DNA of 12,715 nucleotides from Bacteroidales bacterium. Its GTDB lineage: Bacteria > Bacteroidota > Bacteroidia > Bacteroidales > UBA1402. Below, one piece after another: positions 1-7,472 of this stretch. The stretch lies in NCBI GenBank assembly GCA_023230125.1, contig JALNXZ010000019.1, positions 1 to 12,715 of the forward strand, read 5' to 3'. The notes below the pieces were generated by a model. It was not told the origin of the DNA, made no database searches, and saw only the letters and a list, made by a program, of their open reading frames with translations. Each line of letters starts with the position of its first letter. Position 1 is the stretch's first letter. The translations under genes were made by a program, and so were the position numbers.

Positions 1-2
1 AG

Positions 3-173
3 AACCTGATTTGGGTTATGCTTATCCCAGTTTCATTCAATTATGCTTCTGAATGGAAAGATATTACTGCGGTATATCCTCAATTTTCTGAATGGTGTGT
101 ATCCGGTGGAGTAGCAAGTCCATATTGGTATGAATACCCCACTGATAAAATAGGCTTTGTTTTTAGCAAATAG
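3..173 (+). CDS. LruC domain-containing protein, C-terminal fragment (5' end outside window)
   Basis: The reading frame is open from the window edge and ends at TAG 171-173, giving the last 56 residues of a larger protein. The visible part carries a WVMLIPVSFNYASEW stretch, then DITAVYPQFSEW, then SGGVASPYWY just before the C-terminus. This order (an I-P-x-S-F-x-Y segment, a DIT-x-x-Y-P-x-F-x-x-W segment, an SGG-x-x-x-P-x-WY end) matches the end of the LruC/DUF4842 domain of Bacteroidetes surface lipoproteins. Members of that family are usually exported and lipid-anchored, and their function is not well defined. The signal peptide and lipobox would lie outside the window. The call rests on motif recognition in a short fragment. 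A strong terminator follows the stop, so this gene is a transcription unit separate from the next one. Confidence 0.7.
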   Translation, partial: NLIWVMLIPVSFNYASEWKDITAVYPQFSEWCVSGGVASPYWYEYPTDKIGFVFSK

Positions 174-195
174 ATAACAATTCATAAATATATGG

Positions 196-230
196 AAACC
201 ACTGTCAAACCTTTGATGGTGGTTTTTTTT
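196..230 (+). terminator. Rho-independent terminator after the LruC-domain gene
   Basis: AAACCAC (196-202) pairs with GTGGTTT (219-225). The inner arms TGTCAAA (203-209) and TTTGATG (212-218) continue the stem with two G-U pairs, closing on a loop of about four bases. The 3' arm runs directly into a tract of eight T (223-230). It begins 22 bases after the stop codon at 171-173. Confidence 0.9.
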
Positions 231-249
231 GAATTGAAACTTTAATTTG

Positions 250-280
250 TTTGAACATTAAGAAAAGAAATATATCTTTA
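250..280 (+). promoter_or_regulatory. Bacteroidetes-type promoter for the UDP-xylose synthase operon
   Basis: TTTG at 250-253 and TATCTTTA at 273-280 are separated by 19 bases. This fits the Bacteroidetes primary sigma consensus TTTG-N19-21-TAnnTTTG except for the last base of the -7 box. It lies between the upstream terminator and the ATG at 311, which would leave a leader of roughly 25 bases. Confidence 0.6.
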
Positions 281-310
281 CGTCTTTTAGGGACTTCATA
301 GAAAAACACA

Positions 311-1252
311 ATGATGATGAAACAAATATTGGTTACCGGTGGGGCTGGATTTATTGGCTCGCATTTATGTAAGCGTTTACTTAAAGAAGGGAATAATGTA
401 ATATGCCTGGATAATTTTTTCACAGGCACAAAAAACAATATCTTGCCTTTATTGTCTGATCCCTTATTTGAAATTGTCCGATTCGATGTGACTCATCCAT
501 ATTATGCAAATGTTGATGAAATCTATAATCTGGCATGTCCCGCATCTCCCGTCCATTATCAGTACGATGCGATTCAAACTATTAAAACCTCCGTACTGGG
601 TGCCATCAATGTGCTCGGCATGGCTAAAAGTGCAGGGGCTAAAGTCCTACAGGCTTCAACCAGTGAAGTCTATGGTGACCCGATAGTTCATCCTCAGACT
701 GAGAGCTATTGGGGAAATGTGAATCCGATAGGGATCAGGTCTTGTTATGATGAAGGGAAAAGGGTTGCAGAAACTCTTTTTATGGATTATCACAGGCAAA
801 ACGATGTCCGTATCAAAATTATCCGTATTTTCAATACTTATGGACCAAACATGCATCCGAATGATGGGAGGGTAGTTTCGAATTTTATTGTTCAGGCTTT
901 AAAGAACGAAGACATCACTATTTATGGAGAAGGAAACCAGACAAGAAGTTTTCAGTATGTAGATGATCTGGTTGAAGGGATGGTTCGTATGATGGCCACA
1001 GGAGATGATTTTATTGGTCCTGTCAATATTGGAAATCCTCATGAATTCACCATTCGCCAGTTGGCTGAGAAAGTGATAGAGCTCACGGGATCAAGCTCAA
1101 AGATCACTTATAAAGATTTGCCACATGATGATCCGAAACAGCGAAAACCAGATATATCCCTTGCACAGGAAAAATTAGACTGGAATCCCAATATTCAATT
1201 GGACGAAGGCTTATTAAAAACAATCAAATATTTTAAATCTATACTTAAGTAA
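311..1252 (+). CDS. UDP-glucuronate decarboxylase (UDP-xylose synthase), extended SDR family
   Basis: This 313-residue cytosolic enzyme should convert UDP-glucuronate to UDP-xylose through an NAD-dependent 4-keto intermediate, supplying xylose (or precursors of branched pentoses) for glycans. It starts with the Rossmann motif TGGAGFIG (residues 9-16, G10/G13/G16). It has the UXS signature NLACPASPVHYQYD at 73-86, the catalytic TSE (117-119) followed by VYGDP, the active-site pair Y146 and K150 in YDEGK, FNTYGPNM at 174-181 and TRSFQYVDDL at 211-220. The combination of NLACPASP and YDEGKRVAE separates UXS from UDP-glucose 4-epimerases and dTDP-glucose dehydratases. Length is normal for bacterial UXS. 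Three ATG codons are in a row at 311, 314 and 317, and the third (MKQILVTGG) would also fit the family. It is first of three co-directional genes, with a 38-base gap to the next. Confidence 0.93.
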   Translation: MMMKQILVTGGAGFIGSHLCKRLLKEGNNVICLDNFFTGTKNNILPLLSDPLFEIVRFDVTHPYYANVDEIYNLACPASPVHYQYDAIQTIKTSVLGAINVLGMAKSAGAKVLQASTSEVYGDPIVHPQTESYWGNVNPIGIRSCYDEGKRVAETLFMDYHRQNDVRIKIIRIFNTYGPNMHPNDGRVVSNFIVQALKNEDITIYGEGNQTRSFQYVDDLVEGMVRMMATGDDFIGPVNIGNPHEFTIRQLAEKVIELTGSSSKITYKDLPHDDPKQRKPDISLAQEKLDWNPNIQLDEGLLKTIKYFKSILK

Positions 1253-1290
1253 GTGGATAAAAGTTTAAACATATTTAAAAGCTTGTTTGT

Positions 1291-2430
1291 ATGAATGTTG
1301 AAATCAACAATTCAGAATATAAGATACTGATTGTAGATGATGTCCTTTCCAATGTGTTACTTTTGAAAATCTTACTTTCCAATGAGAAGTTTCAGATTTC
1401 GACAGCGATGGGGGGTAAGGAAGCTTTGGAAAAAATACAGGAGGATTTGCCGGATTTGATTCTGCTGGATGTGATGATGCCTGATGTTGATGGTTTTGAA
1501 GTGACGAGGACGTTGAGAAGCATGCCTGAACCTTTCTGTGATATTTCTATCATTTTTCTTACAGCATTGAACGGAACGCCCGAAATTGTCAAAGGATTTC
1601 AGACCGGAGCCAATGACTTCATATCAAAGCCTTTCAGTAAAGAAGAACTCATCATACGTGTAAAGCATCAGATTTCCTTGATTGCGGCGACCCGGATTAT
1701 CGTTCAGCAAACAGAAGCTTTGCGTGCATCCATTTATTCTCGTGACAAAATGTATTCGGTGATAGCTCATGATTTGCGTTCACCGATGGGCTCTATCAAA
1801 ATGATGTTGAATATGCTTGTTCTTACTACAGATAAGGAAGCCCTGGGAAGTGAAATGTACGAAATGTTGAGTCTTGCAAACAAAACAACGGAAGAGACAT
1901 TTTCTTTGTTGGATAATTTGTTGAAATGGACTAAAAGCCAGACCGGCAGGTTGAATGTAGTCTATCAACAGACCGAGATGGTTTCGTTGACGGATGGAGT
2001 ACTTCAAATTTTCGAAAAACTGGCGGAAGTCAAACAAGTAGAATTGAAGACAGATGTTCCAGAAACCTGTGACGTCTATGCCGATAGGGATATGCTCAAA
2101 AGCGTATTGCGGAATTTATTGAGCAATGCTGTTAAATTCAGTAAACCAAATGGTACCATTACTATAAGAATAAAGGATAATGTTCCGGAGGAAGATGGAA
2201 AAGTAGTGGTATGTGTAGAAGACAATGGTTTGGGAATGAGTGAAGAGGCTCAAAAAAAACTATTGAAGATAGAAACACATTTCAGTACATTTGGAACTAA
2301 CAATGAGGAAGGGTCTGGGTTGGGATTACTTTTATGTCAGGATTTTGTCCATAGAAACGGTGGCCGATTGTGGTTTAAATCTAAAGAGGGGGTCGGTACT
2401 ACTTTTTATTTTTCGATTCCAAAACATTGA
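1291..2430 (+). CDS. Soluble REC-HisKA-HATPase hybrid histidine kinase without a sensor domain
   Basis: This 379-residue protein has an N-terminal receiver domain (about 10-128) with acidic pair D16/D17, phospho-acceptor D60 in LLDVMMPDVDG, T91 and K113 (SKPF). A short linker (about 130-150) leads to a HisKA domain with H160 in IAHDLRSP. The HATPase_c domain (about 230-379) has an N-box NLLSNA (275-280), G1 box DNGLGM (311-316) and G2 box GSGLGL (341-346). All key catalytic residues are present, so it should be active. No membrane segment, signal peptide or PAS/GAF domain is visible, so the receiver probably serves as the input, taking phosphate or a signal from another kinase. It lies between a sugar-nucleotide enzyme and a glycosyltransferase in the same likely operon, which suggests control linked to glycan synthesis (inference). 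Its target regulator is not evident. The gene ends 19 bases before the ATG of the glycosyltransferase. Confidence 0.9.
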   Translation: MNVEINNSEYKILIVDDVLSNVLLLKILLSNEKFQISTAMGGKEALEKIQEDLPDLILLDVMMPDVDGFEVTRTLRSMPEPFCDISIIFLTALNGTPEIVKGFQTGANDFISKPFSKEELIIRVKHQISLIAATRIIVQQTEALRASIYSRDKMYSVIAHDLRSPMGSIKMMLNMLVLTTDKEALGSEMYEMLSLANKTTEETFSLLDNLLKWTKSQTGRLNVVYQQTEMVSLTDGVLQIFEKLAEVKQVELKTDVPETCDVYADRDMLKSVLRNLLSNAVKFSKPNGTITIRIKDNVPEEDGKVVVCVEDNGLGMSEEAQKKLLKIETHFSTFGTNNEEGSGLGLLLCQDFVHRNGGRLWFKSKEGVGTTFYFSIPKH

Positions 2431-2449
2431 TAAATAATTGGTTTTAAAA

Positions 2450-3397
2450 ATGGCTGGAGAAATAGATCAACATTCGACCGTTTGTCCGGATAATGTGGTA
2501 AATGTCACGCCAGAAATTTCGGTCATTACAGTGAACTACAACGGACTGAATGATACCTGTGAATTGATAGATTCATTACTTGAGGTTATCCACTCTGTAA
2601 GCTTTGAAATCATTGTGGTGGATAATGGGTCCAAGGTCAATGAAGCTGAAATGTTGAAGAAAAAATATCCTCAGATCATAGTGCTCAGGAGTGATATAAA
2701 CCTGGGCTTCTCAGGAGGAAATAACCTTGGCATTCGAAAAGCGAATGGTGCGTATTTATTTTTTATGAACAACGATACATATGTTCGTTCAGATGGTTTC
2801 CGTTTTTTGATAGATGCCATGAATTCCAGACCTTCTGTCGCAGCTATTTCTCCCAAGATATTGTTTGCTGAACCAGGAAATACAATCCAATTTGCAGGTT
2901 ATACGCCTTTGACTACATACACTTTACGTAATAATATTATTGGAATTGGTGAAGTTGATGACGGAAGATGGGATTCTCCGAAGCCAATCCCAATTGTACA
3001 TGGTGCAGCGATGTTTTTTAAAAAAAGTGCCATAGAACTTGCTGGGATGATGCCAGAAGTCTATTTCCTTTATTATGAAGAGTTAGATTGGAGTGCGGCA
3101 TTTAAACGAGCCGGATTTGAACTTTGGTATATTCCAGATTGCATTGTTTTTCATAAAGGGAGTAAAAGTGTAGGTGTCTATAGTGAACTTCAGGTCTTTT
3201 ATCGAACCCGTAACCGAATGCTTTATGCTTGGAGAAATTTGAATGGCATTACAAAATGGATTTCTATCATATATCAAATGTTGATAGCGAACACCAAGGC
3301 TGTTTGTGTGTTTTTGTCAAAAGGGAAACCGAAACTAGCCAAAGCTTGTTTTCTTGGAATGTGTGACTTTTTTGGTATGAATAAATCCACTATTTGA
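2450..3397 (+). CDS. Family 2 glycosyltransferase (rhamnosyltransferase/WbbL-like)
   Basis: I chose ATG 2450 (315 residues, starting MAGEIDQ) over the in-frame TTG at 2438, which would add four residues. The GT-A fold motifs are in order: SVITVNYNG (24-32), nucleotide-binding VVDNGS (56-61), NLGFSGGNN (84-92), the DXD-equivalent NND at 107-109 in FFMNNDT, GAAMFFKK (185-192) and the EELDW motif (210-214), which holds the likely catalytic base. HKGSKSVG (235-242) and YRTRNRMLYAWRN (251-263) follow, as in rhamnosyltransferase-like GT2 enzymes of polysaccharide loci. A weakly hydrophobic stretch near 271-289 may attach it to the inner membrane. It probably adds one sugar to a lipid-linked oligosaccharide; donor and acceptor cannot be read from sequence, and UDP-xylose from the first gene is only a guess. 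Its stop overlaps the convergent gene by 8 bases. Confidence 0.9.
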   Translation: MAGEIDQHSTVCPDNVVNVTPEISVITVNYNGLNDTCELIDSLLEVIHSVSFEIIVVDNGSKVNEAEMLKKKYPQIIVLRSDINLGFSGGNNLGIRKANGAYLFFMNNDTYVRSDGFRFLIDAMNSRPSVAAISPKILFAEPGNTIQFAGYTPLTTYTLRNNIIGIGEVDDGRWDSPKPIPIVHGAAMFFKKSAIELAGMMPEVYFLYYEELDWSAAFKRAGFELWYIPDCIVFHKGSKSVGVYSELQVFYRTRNRMLYAWRNLNGITKWISIIYQMLIANTKAVCVFLSKGKPKLAKACFLGMCDFFGMNKSTI

Positions 3398-4472
3398 GGA
3401 AAAGCTCCATGATGACAGCTTTATGGTCGCTGTAATCCAATAGGTAAGATTTGTAATTTTTTCCGGCAAAGTCCTTCGTGTGGAAAATGTAGTCAATTCT
3501 GTATAGGCTTTTTAAGCCCTTATAGGTGTATTCATATCCACTTCCGCAGGTGATGAACCCATCTTTTAATTCGCGTCCCTTTATTTGATGATAAGTATGA
3601 GATGCTGGATTTGAGTTCATGTCTCCGCAAATCAGGGTGGAGTATGGCGTTTCTTTAATTTTTAAATGAATAAAATTTGCCTGCTTAATCCGTTTTTTGA
3701 AATTTTCCTTAAGAATCTGATATACTTCCATCAACCTTTCTGCTTCATCAGAAAGCTTGAAAACCCAATTTTCAGGAACAAGTGAAAATTTTGCCTGATT
3801 AAAGTTGGTGGTCTGTAAATGAAAATTGAAGATCCTAACGGTGTCTTCTCTGATGAGCAGGTCTGTCCACATAGCTTGGTTCCCGGTTTTTTCAAATCTG
3901 ACTTTGGAAGATTTCAAAATTGGGTATTTACTCAAAGTCAACAGATTGAAGCCTTGAACTTTTGATTTGGAATAAGAAAGATAAGGAAGGAAGTTAAAGG
4001 CCTTTGCAAGGCTGTCAAGCGTATAGACTGAGTCTAAGTCTACTTCTTGAAAGCATAGGATATCCACTTCTTTTTCTTTCATGAATTCTGAAATCATACT
4101 TACAGTCAAAGATCTTCTGCCATGATAGAACCCCTTTACGTTAAAAGTCCCGATTCTAATCGATTTATCTCCGGTCACTTCAGTCGTTTTTGCATTTCCA
4201 GGGAGTTGGTAAACAGATCTGATAAAACCAATGTTAAGAATGAGCGCAATGAGCGGTAACCAAAACCAGAATTCAAATCTGAATGCCCAATATATCAGAA
4301 ATAAGGAATTCAGAATAATCAAAATGGGTTGAATCAAGCCATATAAAGCAAAAACTTGGAAAATACCTCCGAAATGACTGCCAATATATCCAAGAATGGA
4401 CGTACCGGCAGCTAAGAGGGTGAAAAAGGTTATAAAGAACCGTATGATTCTAAGAAATGCGTTATCTCTCAT
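3390..4472 (-). CDS. Membrane-anchored endonuclease/exonuclease/phosphatase (EEP) family protein
   Basis: In this 360-residue protein the first 90 residues form about three membrane segments (near 8-30, 36-62 and 66-88). The EEP catalytic domain (about 104-360) follows. Active-site signatures are N111 in GTFNVKGF, E143 in CFQEVD, H218 in FNFHLQ, D284 and N286 in GDMNSNP, D327 in RIDYIF and the terminal D349-H350 in YSDHKAV. These are the metal-binding and catalytic positions of the DNase I/ExoIII/sphingomyelinase superfamily, so it should be an active metal-dependent phosphodiesterase or phosphatase. The substrate (nucleic acid, phospholipid head group or nucleotide) is not determined by the motifs. 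Similar membrane-anchored EEP proteins are common and poorly characterised in Bacteroidetes. Its ATG lies one base after the stop of the hybrid kinase, so the two are almost certainly co-transcribed and perhaps translationally coupled. Confidence 0.88.
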   Translation of the reverse strand: MRDNAFLRIIRFFITFFTLLAAGTSILGYIGSHFGGIFQVFALYGLIQPILIILNSLFLIYWAFRFEFWFWLPLIALILNIGFIRSVYQLPGNAKTTEVTGDKSIRIGTFNVKGFYHGRRSLTVSMISEFMKEKEVDILCFQEVDLDSVYTLDSLAKAFNFLPYLSYSKSKVQGFNLLTLSKYPILKSSKVRFEKTGNQAMWTDLLIREDTVRIFNFHLQTTNFNQAKFSLVPENWVFKLSDEAERLMEVYQILKENFKKRIKQANFIHLKIKETPYSTLICGDMNSNPASHTYHQIKGRELKDGFITCGSGYEYTYKGLKSLYRIDYIFHTKDFAGKNYKSYLLDYSDHKAVIMELFLK

Positions 4473-4473
4473 T

Positions 4474-7113
4474 CTATTTGAGATATTTATTGATCATTTC
4501 TAGAACTTGTTTCTTATTGAATGGTTTTGCCAAAAAATCATTGCACCCACATCTTAAGGCGTTATCACGGTCTTCGTCAAAGGCGAAGGCGCTTTGAGCG
4601 ATAATGGGCACCGTTGACATTTTCCTGATGATGGTGGTGGCTTCTAACCCGTTCATTACAGGCATTTTGATATCCATCAGAATGAGCTCAGGATGGAATT
4701 CCTCAAATATGGAAACGGCTTCTATACCGTTTTTTGCCCGCATCAATTTGTATGATTTTCCAATCATCGCATCCAATAGCTTGTAGTTGCTGTCAGTATC
4801 TTCTGCAACCAAAATGGTGGAGGACTTCTTGGTGAATTCGATTGGTGCGGTATCTGAATTTAACTCACTAGAACTTTCTGCTAAGCAATTAAGTGGTAAG
4901 ATAAAAGTAAAACAGCTGCCGGAGCCAACTTTAGAACTGACAGATATTTTTCCGCCAAGTTTTTCAATGATGGATTTGCAGATGGGTAAACCTAAACCGG
5001 TACCTTGTGTGAAGTTGTCGGCTTTGACGAATCGCTCAAACACTTTATCAAGCTTATCTTCCATGATTCCAGTACCTGTATCTTTGACATAAAACTCAAG
5101 GTGATTCGGTTTAACAAAGTATCCAAAGCGGATGCTCCCTTGTTTGGTGAATTTTGAAGCATTCCCGATTAAATTGCTAAATACTTGTGAAAGCCTGTTT
5201 TTATCGGTGTTGATGACTAGATTAGGGTCTGATTTGTCAAATATCAGTTTGACCCCCTTTGCACATCGCATGGAAAGCGTTTGAGCGAGTTCATTACAAA
5301 AATGGTATAGGCTGATGGGCTCAAAGTTAAATTCCATAATGCCCGATTCGATTTTAGAAAGGTCGAGAATTTCATTGATGAGTCCAAGTAATCGTGTATT
5401 GTTTGATTCAACAATCGAATAGTAGGACTGTCTTTCTTCGATGTTTTCGGTTTCTGCTATAATTCTGGAAAACCCAACAATTGCATTCAGGGGAGTTCGG
5501 ATTTCATGGCTCATGTTGGCGATAAAGGCAGATTTTAATTTGTCTGATTGTTCTGCATTCTCTTTTGCACTGATTAGTTCTTGCTCCAATTGCTTGTCCT
5601 TGGTGATATCCCGTTCGATAGAAATCAAGAGTGGTCTTGTTTCATCCTTGACCAATATACGCAACTGATCTCTGATTTGCTTATTGCCGGATTGATCCTT
5701 GTCTTCGATGATTTTTCGGCTTTCATGGTTGTTTTTGATGGTTTCAATATCTTCTGCTCTGAGTCCTTTGGCGATATCTTCCGGAAAGATGTCAAAATCG
5801 GTTTCCCCAATCATACCATCATCGATGCCCCAATGAAAATTATCATTATCAAACCGATTACTGAAAATGTATTTTAAGTCGTTGTCTACATCTTTGACTG
5901 AAATGTACATTGGGATATTTTTCAAAACCGTACTCATGATTTGGTTGAGTTCTTTAACCTGTTTTTCATATTGTACGCGATCTGTGATGTCTTTTCCAAA
6001 TGTCCAAATGAGGTTGATGCCTTTTGAATTCCTGACCAAGTAGGAAGTGCAGTCAAAAGCGAAAATGTCAGGTCTTTCCGGAATTGGTTTCTGTAAAACA
6101 AAATTAATGTTTTGATTGGTCGAAGTCAATTGATCTATAATATCTAGCCATCTGGCTTTTTCAGTATTCCGCTTATTGATCTCAAAAAAATTAAAATTTG
6201 TGATGTTTTCATATGGTTTCAGACCGTTGTATTCTTTGAACTTACTGTTCCCGAAAGCCAATTGTCCTTCAGTATTCATTGCGAAAATGTAATCTGTAGA
6301 ATTTTCCACGGCAAGAGTGACCATCTCCAGCTCATGTTTTTTTTCCATAATGTCTGAAATGTTTTGAACATATCCCGATACTTTTTTGACACCATCTTCA
6401 TAATAACAGTTGATGGTTTTCAGCCTGAAAAAAATGATATTATTTTTTGTTTGAAACCTATAATCAAAGTGCTTGTTGTTGGTCTCGGTCTTATTTTGGA
6501 TGAAATTCCGCAGAGTAGCTCTGTCTTCAGGATGAACGAATTCCAGATAATCTTGCATCTGGATAAACCTGAATTCATCGTTAAAAATCAGTCCTCCTGA
6601 ATATCCTGAATAATATATTTGATCCAAGGAAAAATCGTAAATCCATTGACCGATTTTTGCCACTTTTTCAATCTGCTGAAGCCTCTGATTCATGGAGTCT
6701 ATTTTTTGCTTCATAAGGATTCGCTGAGTAATGTCCCGATATTGGCAGAGAATCAGATCTTCGTTGTATTTTTGAATGATACATTTGAAGAAATAGGATT
6801 TTCCTGAAATCTGCATTCCATAATTGTCGGAAGAGGCGATACCTGTTGAAAGGACTTTACAGAAATTGTTCTTTAGTGCGATGGCAGTTTCTGAGGGTAT
6901 AATGTTGAAAATATTTTTACCGATAAAGAGGGATGTATCCTGAAGGAACCATTTATCCGTATGAACCTGAACATCAATGCAGATGCCATCTTTTGAAAGC
7001 ATGAACATGGTGTCTGCAGTCATTTTCAGTATGTTGTCTGAATAATTTGAATTATGTAGAATACCTTCATATTCTGACATTTTACTTTTAGAGTTCAGAA
7101 AGATATCATCCAT
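4474..7113 (-). CDS. Cytosolic multi-PAS hybrid sensor histidine kinase/response regulator
   Basis: This 879-residue protein shows no signal peptide or membrane helix, so it should sense a cytoplasmic cue. There are probably four PAS-like modules: about 24-134 (ending CQYRDITQR), 148-257 (VHPEDR at 193-198, a PAS_3-like feature), 262-382 (ending GKDITDRV) and 390-507 (ending ERDITKDK). Each ends with a D-I-x-like PAC motif. HisKA follows with H536 in NMSHEIRTPLN. HATPase_c has N-box NLIGNA (647-652), G1 DTGTGI (678-683) and G2 GTGLGL (704-709). A C-terminal receiver (about 766-879) has E771/D772, phospho-acceptor D814 in LMDIKMP, S841 at the usual Thr/Ser switch position and K863. The catalytic set is complete. 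There is no HPt or DNA-binding domain, so phosphate must pass to another protein. The receiver is closely similar to the stand-alone receiver encoded divergently at 7473-7991. The PAS ligands cannot be inferred. Confidence 0.93.
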   Translation of the reverse strand: MDDIFLNSKSKMSEYEGILHNSNYSDNILKMTADTMFMLSKDGICIDVQVHTDKWFLQDTSLFIGKNIFNIIPSETAIALKNNFCKVLSTGIASSDNYGMQISGKSYFFKCIIQKYNEDLILCQYRDITQRILMKQKIDSMNQRLQQIEKVAKIGQWIYDFSLDQIYYSGYSGGLIFNDEFRFIQMQDYLEFVHPEDRATLRNFIQNKTETNNKHFDYRFQTKNNIIFFRLKTINCYYEDGVKKVSGYVQNISDIMEKKHELEMVTLAVENSTDYIFAMNTEGQLAFGNSKFKEYNGLKPYENITNFNFFEINKRNTEKARWLDIIDQLTSTNQNINFVLQKPIPERPDIFAFDCTSYLVRNSKGINLIWTFGKDITDRVQYEKQVKELNQIMSTVLKNIPMYISVKDVDNDLKYIFSNRFDNDNFHWGIDDGMIGETDFDIFPEDIAKGLRAEDIETIKNNHESRKIIEDKDQSGNKQIRDQLRILVKDETRPLLISIERDITKDKQLEQELISAKENAEQSDKLKSAFIANMSHEIRTPLNAIVGFSRIIAETENIEERQSYYSIVESNNTRLLGLINEILDLSKIESGIMEFNFEPISLYHFCNELAQTLSMRCAKGVKLIFDKSDPNLVINTDKNRLSQVFSNLIGNASKFTKQGSIRFGYFVKPNHLEFYVKDTGTGIMEDKLDKVFERFVKADNFTQGTGLGLPICKSIIEKLGGKISVSSKVGSGSCFTFILPLNCLAESSSELNSDTAPIEFTKKSSTILVAEDTDSNYKLLDAMIGKSYKLMRAKNGIEAVSIFEEFHPELILMDIKMPVMNGLEATTIIRKMSTVPIIAQSAFAFDEDRDNALRCGCNDFLAKPFNKKQVLEMINKYLK

Positions 7114-7165
7114 GAATGTTGACCGATTAAACGCTAAAGAAAATATGTAATCACTATCAATAAAA

Positions 7166-7173
7166 CAAATTTA
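7166..7173 (-). promoter_or_regulatory. Candidate -7 box for the multi-PAS hybrid kinase gene
   Basis: On the minus strand this reads TAAATTTG, an exact match to TAnnTTTG, and lies about 50 bases upstream of the ATG at 7113. No TTTG or TTG is found 19-21 bases further upstream, so only half of the consensus is supported. The same octamer occurs upstream of the DUF418 gene (10593-10600). Confidence 0.4.
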
Positions 7174-7263
7174 CACTTTTATGTAGAATAATTGGCTTTT
7201 TAAGCAAAAAAACAAAGGGTGAAATCCATACATCTGTATTTTTTATTTTGAAGTCGTTTTTGA

Positions 7264-7295
7264 TTGCATTAATTAATTCAAAAATGTTATATTTG
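7264..7295 (+). promoter_or_regulatory. Promoter candidate for the stand-alone response regulator
   Basis: TATATTTG at 7288-7295 is a perfect Bacteroidetes -7 box. TTG at 7264-7266 sits 21 bases upstream as the -33 element. Transcription would start near 7300-7303, giving an unusually long leader of about 170 bases before the ATG at 7473. Confidence 0.5.
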
Positions 7296-7301
7296 TTCTA
7301 C

Positions 7302-7472
7302 CTTTTAGAAAGAATTTTGAGGTTAAAAGTCGATAATTCATATTGGATATTTCAAATAGGGTATGGTTAAATATTTAATTTCAAACATTGATGTTGACCT
7401 CAAATTTAGATCATTGAAGAATAATCCAATATGCTTTTGCGGCTCATCTCAGATATTTAAGACTATTCAAAA
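7302..7472 (+). promoter_or_regulatory. Long 5' leader with two interleaved inverted repeats (possible structured RNA)
   Basis: Together with 7114-7301 this makes up the 359-base gene-free stretch between two divergent genes. Repeat A: 7316-7326 (TTTGAGGTTAA) can pair with 7394-7404 (TTGACCTCAAA), 11 pairs with one G-U. Repeat B: 7339-7348 (CATATTGGAT) pairs perfectly with 7424-7433 (ATCCAATATG). The order is A-B-A'-B', so the helices would form a pseudoknot or exclude each other. A 12-base palindrome TTAAATATTTAA (7367-7378) lies inside. An in-frame TAA at 7458-7460 rules out an N-terminal extension of the downstream gene. I recognise no known riboswitch class. The repeats could also be protein-binding DNA sites or chance in AT-rich DNA. 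Confidence 0.35.

Noticed and set aside
2438..2449. Upstream TTG start for the GT2 gene
   Set aside because: It adds only four residues, and an ATG at 2450 in the same frame is the more usual start. The GT2 domain begins well downstream of either.
4787..5092. 101-residue plus-strand frame inside the hybrid kinase gene
   Set aside because: It is a shadow of the kinase HATPase and receiver coding sequence on the other strand. Composition and position are explained by the minus-strand gene.
5581..5877. 98-residue plus-strand frame inside the PAS region of the hybrid kinase
   Set aside because: Antisense shadow of a conserved domain region, overlapping other shadow frames, with no independent support.
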